A program made the position numbers and the translations under genes. Positions 28,067-34,512 of a stretch of 40,407 nucleotides of DNA are shown in pieces (the first letter of the stretch is position 1; the number at the start of each line of letters is the position of its first letter). Where the stretch lies: positions 1 to 40,407 of IMG/VR virus record IMGVR_UViG_3300042691_004359. The stretch is one strand, 5' to 3'. This DNA comes from a virus. The notes under the pieces were generated by a model that worked only from the letters and a program-made list of their open reading frames with translations, ran no database searches and was not told the origin of the DNA.

Positions 28067-29867
28067 AACGTACTACGACCGAGACTTCAGCCTATCCAAA
28101 CTCACGACAGAAGAGTACGTCCGAGACCCTCGCTTTGAGGTGATCGGTGTGGGGCTGCGAGTCAACGCTGGAGAACTTGAGTGGGTCAGCGGTCCTGACC
28201 ACCAAATAAAAGATTACCTGAACCAGTTCAACTGGGCCAACTCGCTGGTGTTAGCACATAACGCCATGTTCGACGGGGCCATCCTCAACTGGAGATTCGG
28301 GGTAAACCCGGCAATGTGGCTCGACACCCTGTGCATGGGCAGGGCTACATACGGAGTAGAAGTGAGTGCGGGGCTAGCCTCTATGGCCGAGCGTGCCGGT
28401 GTGGGGAAGAAGGGCACTGAGGTACTCAACGCTATAGGTATGCGGCGGCAAGACTTCTCCCCGGAGCGGCTGGCTGCGTATGGTGACTACTGCCTCAACG
28501 ATGTACTGATCACGCACCGACTGTTCAAGCATCTACTGGACGGGGGGTTCCCCAAGAAGGAACTGAAACTGATCGACACGACACTGCGGATGTTCATCGA
28601 CCCCGTGTTGCGTTTGGATTCGGCACTTCTTACGCAACATCTTCAGGAGATACAGAGCAAAAAAGCGCAACTGCTTGAAGAGTCAGGCGCTACCAAAGAA
28701 GATTTGATGAGCAATCTGAAGTTTGCCGAACTACTAATGGATCTTGGCGTCACCCCGCCTACGAAGATCAGCCCAACGACTGGCAAGGAAACGCTGGCGA
28801 TGGCGAAGAACGATGAAGAGTTCCTGCGGCTGTCCGAGCATCCTGACTGGCGCGTGCAGGGGCTGGTTGCTGCGCGGCTGGGGACTAAGTCCACTCTGGA
28901 GGAGACGCGGACGCAACGCTTTCTGGATATCGCAGCACGTGGTCCGCTACCTGTACCGATCAAGTATTACGCTGCGCATACAGGGCGCTTCGGTGGGGAT
29001 GACAAGATCAACCTCCAAAACCTGCCGTCACGAGGGCCGAACTCCAACAAGTTGAAGAAGGCAATCCTCGCCCCCGAGGGATATAGCATCATCGATGCAG
29101 ACTCCGCGCAGATCGAAGCCCGGGTCTTGGCGTGGTTGGCTGAGCATGACTCGCTGGTAACTTCCTTTGCAAACAAGGAAGATGTCTACAAGAAGATGGC
29201 CGCGCAGATTTACAGCAAACCCGAAGACGAGATCACCAAGGAAGAGCGGTTCGTTGGTAAGACCACAATCCTCGGTGCCGGGTACGGCATGGGTGCCGCT
29301 AAGTTTCAGGCGCAACTGAAAGCGTTTGGGGTCACGGTCACGTTGGACGAAGCCCGACGCATCGTAGATGTTTACCGTAAGTCCAACCCTCAGATCACCG
29401 CGCTATGGCGGCAGGCTCACACTGCGCTGGTGGCGATAAGCCGAACCGAACCGGCTCCGCTGGGCCGAGCCCGAGTCCTGAGCGTGGTCCCCGCCGAGTC
29501 CGCGATCATGCTGCCGAGTGGGCTGCTGCTGCGATACGACGACCTGAAGATTCACGAGGGGGAGAAGGGGATCGAGTTCTCCTACCGCACTCGCAAGGGG
29601 CGCACTCGGATATACGGGGGTAAGGTCATCGAGAACGTCTGCCAAGCCATCGCCCGGTGCATCATCGGGGAGCAGATGCTGCGTATCAGCAAAAAATATA
29701 AGGTGGTACTGACCGTGCATGACGCGATTGCTTGCGTCTGCAAGGATGAAGAAGTGGCCGAGGCGCAAGCCTACGTGGAAGAATCGATGCGGTGGACCCC
29801 CAAGTGGGCCGAAGGTTTGCCGTTGAACTGTGAAAGTGGAGTGGGGAAAAGTTATGGCGAATGTTGA
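28041..29867 (+). CDS. polA: DNA polymerase I (family A) with 3'-5' exonuclease
   Basis: The 608-residue protein starts MDLITLDFETYYDRDF; D7 and E9 are the first exonuclease acids (DFET). Further exonuclease motifs are LAHNAMFDGAILNW and GDYCLNDVLITHRLF. Polymerase motif A is IIDADSAQIEARVLAW (D352/D354), motif B ERFVGKTTILGAGYGMG (K near 410) and motif C LTVHDAIACV (H560-D561). The length matches phage enzymes that lack the 5'-3' exonuclease. It replicates phage DNA together with the primase-helicase at 34513. All catalytic residues appear intact. Confidence 0.93.
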   Translation: MDLITLDFETYYDRDFSLSKLTTEEYVRDPRFEVIGVGLRVNAGELEWVSGPDHQIKDYLNQFNWANSLVLAHNAMFDGAILNWRFGVNPAMWLDTLCMGRATYGVEVSAGLASMAERAGVGKKGTEVLNAIGMRRQDFSPERLAAYGDYCLNDVLITHRLFKHLLDGGFPKKELKLIDTTLRMFIDPVLRLDSALLTQHLQEIQSKKAQLLEESGATKEDLMSNLKFAELLMDLGVTPPTKISPTTGKETLAMAKNDEEFLRLSEHPDWRVQGLVAARLGTKSTLEETRTQRFLDIAARGPLPVPIKYYAAHTGRFGGDDKINLQNLPSRGPNSNKLKKAILAPEGYSIIDADSAQIEARVLAWLAEHDSLVTSFANKEDVYKKMAAQIYSKPEDEITKEERFVGKTTILGAGYGMGAAKFQAQLKAFGVTVTLDEARRIVDVYRKSNPQITALWRQAHTALVAISRTEPAPLGRARVLSVVPAESAIMLPSGLLLRYDDLKIHEGEKGIEFSYRTRKGRTRIYGGKVIENVCQAIARCIIGEQMLRISKKYKVVLTVHDAIACVCKDEEVAEAQAYVEESMRWTPKWAEGLPLNCESGVGKSYGEC

Positions 29868-30048
29868 GCAGATCGTTGACTACGCTATGCCGCTGATGAA
29901 CATCGAGCGCATGGCTAGGGAAGTACACAGCAGATGTTTGGAGAACAACCTACGTGCCGCTGAGGAAGTGGCGTTGAGGTTGGGTGCGGAAGTGAGAATC
30001 CTCCAAGCCTCGCTGGCAATCATGCAGAACAAGGACACCATGCGATGA
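29854..30048 (+). CDS. Small helical protein between polymerase and nuclease
   Basis: The 64-residue protein begins MANVEQIVDYAMPLMNIERM, overlaps the polymerase gene by 14 bases and the next gene as ATGA. It is all-helical with an Ala/Leu-rich second half (RAAEEVALRLGAEVRILQAS). GGGGAAAAG precedes the ATG. Coiled-coil or helical-hairpin structure is likely. It may accompany the polymerase or nuclease, from position only. Confidence 0.65.
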   Translation: MANVEQIVDYAMPLMNIERMAREVHSRCLENNLRAAEEVALRLGAEVRILQASLAIMQNKDTMR

Positions 30049-30713
30049 GCAACCGGTGGTCATACAGCAGTCTGAAACTGTTTGAGCAGTGCCCCCGTAA
30101 GTACTTTCACTTGCGGGTTGCCAAGGACTATGCCGAGCCAGAGTCTGAAGCGATGCTGTATGGCACTCGTTTCCATAAAGCAGCAGAAGATTACATAAAA
30201 GAGGGGAAACCCCTACCCAATTACTTTAGTTTTGTAAAAACTGCTTTGGACAACTTGAAGCAGTTGCCGGGGGAGAAACTGTGCGAGTACGAGATGGGGG
30301 TCACCGAGTCACTGGAGCCTTGCGGATTTAAGGATCCGAATGTATGGTTCCGTGGTATCGCTGACTTACTCATCATCAATCGAGAGTCGGGCGAGGCCCG
30401 AGTGCTGGACTACAAAACCGGCAAGTCGGCTAAGTATGCAGACCCGGATCAGTTGGAGTTGATGTCGCTGTGTGTGTTCAAGCACTTCCCCGAGATCAAG
30501 AAGGTGAAGTCTGGACTGCTGTTCGTAGTATGTAATGCGTTCGTGAAAAGCAAATGCGACTCAGAGCATCAAGACATACTATGGAAAAAGTGGGTAGATA
30601 AACACGACAAACTAAAGTTTGCTATGGAGCATGACGTTTGGAATCCAAAGCCGAGCGGGTTGTGCCGAAAGCATTGCGTAGTAACTTCATGCCCACATAA
30701 CGGGCGTAATTGA
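30045..30713 (+). CDS. PD-(D/E)XK nuclease, Cas4/RecB-like
   Basis: The 222-residue protein has the family order: SYSSLKLFEQCPRKYFH (about 6-22; the first Cys), GTRFHKAAEDYI with the motif His, GIADLLIINRES with the catalytic Asp, and VLDYKTGKSA carrying the D-x-K core. A C-terminal Cys group follows (LCRKHCVVTSCPHNG), as in Cas4-like iron-sulfur nucleases. It would process DNA ends during replication or recombination. It is coupled to the upstream gene by ATGA. Fe-S binding is inferred from four Cys. Confidence 0.85.
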   Translation: MSNRWSYSSLKLFEQCPRKYFHLRVAKDYAEPESEAMLYGTRFHKAAEDYIKEGKPLPNYFSFVKTALDNLKQLPGEKLCEYEMGVTESLEPCGFKDPNVWFRGIADLLIINRESGEARVLDYKTGKSAKYADPDQLELMSLCVFKHFPEIKKVKSGLLFVVCNAFVKSKCDSEHQDILWKKWVDKHDKLKFAMEHDVWNPKPSGLCRKHCVVTSCPHNGRN

Positions 30714-30722
30714 GGAGGCAAT

Positions 30723-30980
30723 ATGCCTTACACAAAATCCCCTCGGCCCTATAAGCATGAATATGAAATGCAGAAGAAGCGCGGGGAACACGAGGACCGC
30801 ATGGAGCGCCAACGTGCCCGCCGAGCCTTGGACAAGAAGGGCGTCAACCGCAAGGGCAAGGATGTGTCTCACGTGAAGGCACTCGCCCGTGGAGGGACGA
30901 ACGCGGACGGCTACAGGCTGGAATCTCCCTCTAAGAATCGAAGCAGGAATCTTCACAAGAAGGGTGAAAACCCTACTTGA
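30723..30980 (+). CDS. Small HNH-like nuclease
   Basis: The 85-residue protein is very basic (MEKQ-free N-terminus; MQKKRGEHEDRMERQRARRA region). It has VSHVKALARGGTNADGYRLE followed by SPSKNRSRNLHKKGE, matching the compact HNH core 'xDHVxPLxxGGTNxxxNLxxxSxxxNRS', here with Ser before the first His. The zinc-binding Cys pairs of larger HNH enzymes are absent. It may act as a nicking or homing-type enzyme. Its end overlaps the promoter at 30977. Gene start follows TGAGGAGGC. Confidence 0.75.
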   Translation: MPYTKSPRPYKHEYEMQKKRGEHEDRMERQRARRALDKKGVNRKGKDVSHVKALARGGTNADGYRLESPSKNRSRNLHKKGENPT

Positions 30981-31005
30981 CGGCACCAAACAGCGGTGCT
31001 ACATT
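30977..31005 (+). promoter_or_regulatory. Promoter ahead of the helicase leader
   Basis: TTGACG (30977-30982) and TACATT (31000-31005) have a 17-base spacer, overlapping the end of the HNH gene. There is no operator palindrome as in early promoters 2-3. It would start a leader of about 200 bases before the helicase gene at 31215. Confidence 0.65.
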
Positions 31006-31010
31006 GCGCG

Positions 31011-31183
31011 TGCTTCGGGCTTCCGAGGCAGTTGCTCCAGAGGTGTCCTGTAAGGTGTGGGTGAGGACACTCGGCTGAAAAGCCAAGTAACTACACCAGT
31101 CAGCACGGGGTTCGTTTCCTTCTTCCCCGGGAACTGACAAGGCAGACGGCAGAGTGGAGACCCCACTCTGCCTAATCTGCCGT
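31011..31183 (+). ncRNA. Candidate structured leader RNA upstream of helicase
   Basis: Hairpins in order: TGCTTCGG/CCGAGGCA (31011-31030); GTGTCCT/AGGACAC (31043-31070); GGCT-GAAA-AGCC (31073-31084); GTCAG...CTGAC with inner CGGGG/CCCCG (31099-31138); GGCAGAGTGG/CCACTCTGCC (31148-31172) extended by GGCAGA/TCTGCC. The last can instead form ACGGCAGA/TCTGCCGT (31146-31183), so two states are possible. No known RNA family recognised. Confidence 0.55.
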
Positions 31184-31214
31184 TCCAAATAAAAACCGAG
31201 GTGAAACAAGAGCG

Positions 31215-32753
31215 ATGGAAGTAGTAAATAACAACTCACTGCTGCTTAACCTGCGGGAGCCGAGTCGGGTTACTTCTGTAATACCCGGCAGTAAAATGGT
31301 GGGGCAGCATCAGGTATTGGTGGATTGGAATTTAGAGGCTGCGCAAGTACTGCGTAACCTGCAAATAAAGAATATACCATCCCCGATATTCAAAGATTAT
31401 GGGTGGCCCGGACTACACAAACCGTTTGACCATCAGAAAACCACGGCTTCATTCCTGACCCTGAACAAGCGTGCGTTCTGCCTGAACGAGCAGGGCACCG
31501 GCAAGACCGGGTCGGTCATCTGGGCGGCGGACTACCTGATGAATCACAAGCGGATTCGTCGGGTGCTGGTGATATGTCCTCTGTCAATCATGGACTCGGC
31601 GTGGCGTGCGGACCTGTTCAAGTTCGCCATGCACCGCACCGTGGACATTGCCTACGGGAACGCCGATAAGCGCCGGGAGATCATCAACGGGACTTCAGAA
31701 TTTGTAATCATTAACTACGATGGCGTAGAGATTGTCGCCAATGACATCGCAAATGCAGGGTTTGACCTGATTGTGGTGGATGAAGCGAACGCCTACAAGA
31801 ACGCCCAGACCAAGCGTTGGAAGGTGCTGAACTCCCTCCTTCGCCCCGACACATGGCTGTGGATGATGACGGGAACCCCAGCAGCGCAATCTCCTGCCGA
31901 CGCCTACGGGCTGGCAAAACTTGTAAGCCCAATGAACGTGCCTCGGTTCGCCAGTACGTTCAAAGAGATGGTGATGTACAAGGTTGGGCAGTTCCGCTGG
32001 GTGCCGAGATCGTCGGCTACACAGGTGGTCTTCAAGGCATTGCAGCCGGCGATCCGGTTTACCAAAGCCGAATGCCTTGACCTACCAGAGATGACCTATG
32101 TGAACCGTAGGATTGCTCTGACCCCGCAGCAGGAGAAGTACTACAAACTAATGAAGAAGCAGATGATCATAGAGGCAGGGGGTGAGGAGATAACCGCCGT
32201 GAACGCCGCTGTGAATCTGAACAAACTGCTTCAGTTGTCATGCGGTGCTGTCTACTCCGACACCGGGGAGACCATCGAGTTCGACATTCGCAACCGCTAC
32301 TCGGTGCTGAAGGAAGTAATCGATGAGACAGACAAAAAAGTTTTGATCTTCGCCCCCTTCCGCAACGCCATCGATCTGATCGCAGAGAAACTTCGGAATG
32401 ACGGCTACGCCACCGAGACGATCACCGGAGACGTATCTGCACCCAAGCGTGCCGACATCTTCAAGCGGTTCCAAGAGACCCCGGAGCCCCGCGTGCTGGT
32501 CATCCAACCGCAAGCGGCATCGCACGGTGTGACCCTCACAGCAGCCGACACGGTGGTGTGGTGGGGGCCGACGAGTTCCCTTGAAACTTACGAACAAGCC
32601 AACGCCCGAGTACACCGGGCTGGACAACGCCACCCCACTACAGTGGTGCGTTTGATAGGATCTGGTGCTGAAAACCACGTGTACCAGATGCTTGACTCTA
32701 AAAAAGATGTACACTCACAAATAGTTGACCTGTACAAGAGGTTACTTGACTAA
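31215..32753 (+). CDS. SNF2-type superfamily 2 helicase
   Basis: The 512-residue protein has motif I EQGTGKTG (92-99), motif II DEAN (189-192), motif III TGTP (219-222), and a C-terminal helicase lobe with VLIFAPFRNAIDLIAEKL, ITGDV, and motif VI EQANARVHRAGQ (about 466-477). This is the Snf2-like arrangement found in phage DNA translocases. It probably remodels DNA or removes proteins during replication. It starts after the structured leader. All motifs are present; target unknown. Confidence 0.9.
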   Translation: MEVVNNNSLLLNLREPSRVTSVIPGSKMVGQHQVLVDWNLEAAQVLRNLQIKNIPSPIFKDYGWPGLHKPFDHQKTTASFLTLNKRAFCLNEQGTGKTGSVIWAADYLMNHKRIRRVLVICPLSIMDSAWRADLFKFAMHRTVDIAYGNADKRREIINGTSEFVIINYDGVEIVANDIANAGFDLIVVDEANAYKNAQTKRWKVLNSLLRPDTWLWMMTGTPAAQSPADAYGLAKLVSPMNVPRFASTFKEMVMYKVGQFRWVPRSSATQVVFKALQPAIRFTKAECLDLPEMTYVNRRIALTPQQEKYYKLMKKQMIIEAGGEEITAVNAAVNLNKLLQLSCGAVYSDTGETIEFDIRNRYSVLKEVIDETDKKVLIFAPFRNAIDLIAEKLRNDGYATETITGDVSAPKRADIFKRFQETPEPRVLVIQPQAASHGVTLTAADTVVWWGPTSSLETYEQANARVHRAGQRHPTTVVRLIGSGAENHVYQMLDSKKDVHSQIVDLYKRLLD

Positions 32754-32801
32754 CCCACAGGCTACAACTACAGTTCGCGTCCCACTACAAGGAGAAACAA
32801 G

Positions 32802-33218
32802 ATGAGCGATACGGTTGATACAACCGGGGGTAACGTCCCCCTCGAAAAGTTGGTGCGTGTCTACATCAAGATGCGCGGTGCCAAGGAGAGGCTCACCAAA
32901 GATTTCGAGGCTCAGATCGAGAAGATCGAGTCCGACATGCAGACGGTCAAGCAAGCCCTGCTTGGCTACTGCAAGGATCACAACGTCGAAAGCGTCCGCA
33001 CCAAGGAAGGTGTGTTCTACCGTTCCATGAAGCGGCGGTACTGGACGAACGACTGGGAAGCGATGGGTAGGTTCATCGTGGAAAACAACGTGCCCGAACT
33101 TCTGGAGAAGCGTCTGCATCAGGCGAACACCCAGACGTTCATCGAGCAAAACCCCGAACTGCTGCCACCGGGGCTGAACGTGGACAGCGAATTCACCATC
33201 ACCATCAGGAGAAATTAA
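32802..33218 (+). CDS. Conserved phage protein with N-terminal coiled coil (138 residues)
   Basis: Begins MSDTVDTTGGNVPLEKLVRV behind AGGAGAAAC. It has a helical, charged N-terminal half (KERLTKDFEAQIEKIESDMQ), then ESVRTKEGVFYRSMKRRYWT, and a C-terminal part with the ending LLPPGLNVDSEFTITIRR. The order 'helical hairpin, S(V/I)xTxxGxxYR, ...PPGxNV....xxxRR' is one I know from many phage early proteins without established function. Sits between helicase and a small HTH gene, suggesting a DNA-replication setting. Confidence 0.75.
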   Translation: MSDTVDTTGGNVPLEKLVRVYIKMRGAKERLTKDFEAQIEKIESDMQTVKQALLGYCKDHNVESVRTKEGVFYRSMKRRYWTNDWEAMGRFIVENNVPELLEKRLHQANTQTFIEQNPELLPPGLNVDSEFTITIRRN

Positions 33219-33220
33219 CG

Positions 33221-33454
33221 GTGGAAGAAAACTACTACACAGTAGAGCAGATTGCGAAGCACTACCAAGTGTCGCTATCTACGGTCAGGTCTTGGATGCG
33301 TACCGGCATCCTGCCCCAAGACAAATACATCAAGATCGGAAAGACCTTCCGATTCAAGGTGAGTGAAGTCGATGCAGCCCTCCGAGCACACAACGCCGCG
33401 AAGCAAGCCAAGTTGAACGCGGTGGTGGATGCGACCCCCGATCAGGACATCTAA
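33221..33454 (+). CDS. Excisionase/MerR-like helix-turn-helix protein
   Basis: The 77-residue protein begins MEENYYTVEQIAKHYQVS and continues LSTVRSWMRTGILPQDKYIK then IGKTFRFKVSEVDAAL: a HTH_17 excisionase-type fold with the wing 'GKxxRFxxxEVDxxL'. GTG start 33221 follows AGGAGAAATTAACG. No integrase was found in the window, so an excision role is not implied; it may be a transcription factor or accessory DNA-bending protein. Confidence 0.85.
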   Translation: MEENYYTVEQIAKHYQVSLSTVRSWMRTGILPQDKYIKIGKTFRFKVSEVDAALRAHNAAKQAKLNAVVDATPDQDI

Positions 33455-33464
33455 GGAGAATCAC

Positions 33465-34373
33465 ATGAGCGAATTGGCCCTTTTCAAAGGCGGCGTGCCC
33501 GCCCACCTCAGCGCCCTTGCGGACGATGACACCACAAACACTCTGGCTGGGGGCGACCTCGGTCAGCGTCGGATCAGCATCAAGGGCGGCGTGTTCCGCG
33601 AGATGATTGGCTCCAAGGAATACCGCACCTCTGAGGAGCGGTCGATGGGTGTGGTCATCATCAAGGCCGCACCGAGCGTCCATCGCACGTACTTCGAAGG
33701 AAGTTATGTGGAAGGACAGAACGCATCGCCCACCTGCTGGTCATCCAATTCCCAGACGCCTGACGCTTCGGTGCCGGAAGATCAGCGCCAAGCCTCTAAG
33801 TGCATGGACTGCCCCCAGAACGTCAAGGGTTCCGGCCAAGGGGACAGCCGCGCTTGCCGCTATCAGCAACGCATCGCCGTGCTGCTGGAGGGGGAAGTCG
33901 AGAAGCGCGAGGTCTATCAAGTGATCCTTCCGGCTACCTCCGTGTTTGGTGACGGTGAGAAGAGCAAGTTGCCGCTGCAAGCCTATGCCAAACACCTGAA
34001 GGCGCATCGCACTCCGATTGCTGGAGTTGTTACCGAGATGCGTTTCGACACGGCTAGCCCGACCCCGAAACTTGTGTTCCGCCCCGTCCGTCCGATCACG
34101 GAAGACGAGTTGGAAGTTGTGCGGGAGATGCGGGATTCCGTGGAGGCCGAAGAGGCGGTCAAGTTGTCGGTGTCCCCGACCAAGCCCAAGGAAGCCCTGT
34201 TTGCCGAGCCCGAAAAGCCGAAGGAAGCAAAGCCCGCAAAGCCGAGCAAGCCTGCCCCTGCGGCAGAGGTCGAAGAGGTAGAGGCACCGCCGCCGAAGAA
34301 GGTGGCATCCAAGAAGCCGGAAGCCACTGGCTCTAACTTGGATGATCTCGTGGCAGGTTGGGACGACGAGTAA
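33465..34373 (+). CDS. Conserved phage early protein, Cys-rich, possible DNA-binding
   Basis: The 302-residue protein starts MSELALFKGGVPAHLSALAD at ATG 33465 behind AAGGAGAATCAC. Conserved-looking segments are RRISIKGGVFREMIGSKEYR, a Cys cluster (TCWSS, SKCMDCPQNVKGSGQGDSRA then CRYQQRIAV), LPATSVFG and VTEMRFDTASPTPKLVFRPV. A charged, Pro/Lys-rich tail follows (AKPSKPAPAAEV) and ends in acidic residues. The acidic tail and beta-core are reminiscent of single-strand DNA-binding proteins, which is inference. It precedes the primase gene. Confidence 0.75.
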   Translation: MSELALFKGGVPAHLSALADDDTTNTLAGGDLGQRRISIKGGVFREMIGSKEYRTSEERSMGVVIIKAAPSVHRTYFEGSYVEGQNASPTCWSSNSQTPDASVPEDQRQASKCMDCPQNVKGSGQGDSRACRYQQRIAVLLEGEVEKREVYQVILPATSVFGDGEKSKLPLQAYAKHLKAHRTPIAGVVTEMRFDTASPTPKLVFRPVRPITEDELEVVREMRDSVEAEEAVKLSVSPTKPKEALFAEPEKPKEAKPAKPSKPAPAAEVEEVEAPPPKKVASKKPEATGSNLDDLVAGWDDE

Positions 34374-34379
34374 TAAGTT

Positions 34380-34478
34380 TGGGGTAGAGATGGGGCAGCG
34401 GGTTAGCGCCGCTGCGTGGTTACCCACATCCAACTCCTTCCAAAGGGACGCTGCTTTATGCGGCCCGTCTCTACCCCA
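34380..34478 (+). ncRNA. Candidate multi-branched leader RNA upstream of primase-helicase
   Basis: A 15-bp closing stem joins 34380-34394 with 34464-34478 (one G-U). Inside are GCAGCG/CGCTGC (34395-34415), GTGG/CCAC (34416-34427, loop TTAC), and CCTT/AAGG (34436-34446). It is a junction of at least three helices, in the gap before ATG 34513. The cloverleaf has neither tRNA T-loop nor anticodon-arm features. No riboswitch family recognised. Confidence 0.6.
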
Positions 34479-34512
34479 CCCATATGTTCGTCAACCTCAA
34501 CCGTCCACGGGT

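Noticed and set aside
31011-31183. Group I intron remnant with its HNH gene
   Set aside because: No interrupted gene spans the region, the nuclease upstream and helicase downstream both look complete, and I could not place the intron core pairings.
33221-33454. Excisionase of an integrated prophage
   Set aside because: No integrase, attachment site or lysogeny repressor pair was seen in the window, so only the DNA-binding fold is called.
34380-34478. tRNA or tRNA-like gene
   Set aside because: The closing stem is 15 bp, and there is no GTTCRA loop, anticodon arm or CCA-compatible end.
34342-34512. 57-residue N-terminal extension of the primase-helicase
   Set aside because: It would be translated from the structured leader and the end of the previous gene, and has no recognisable content.
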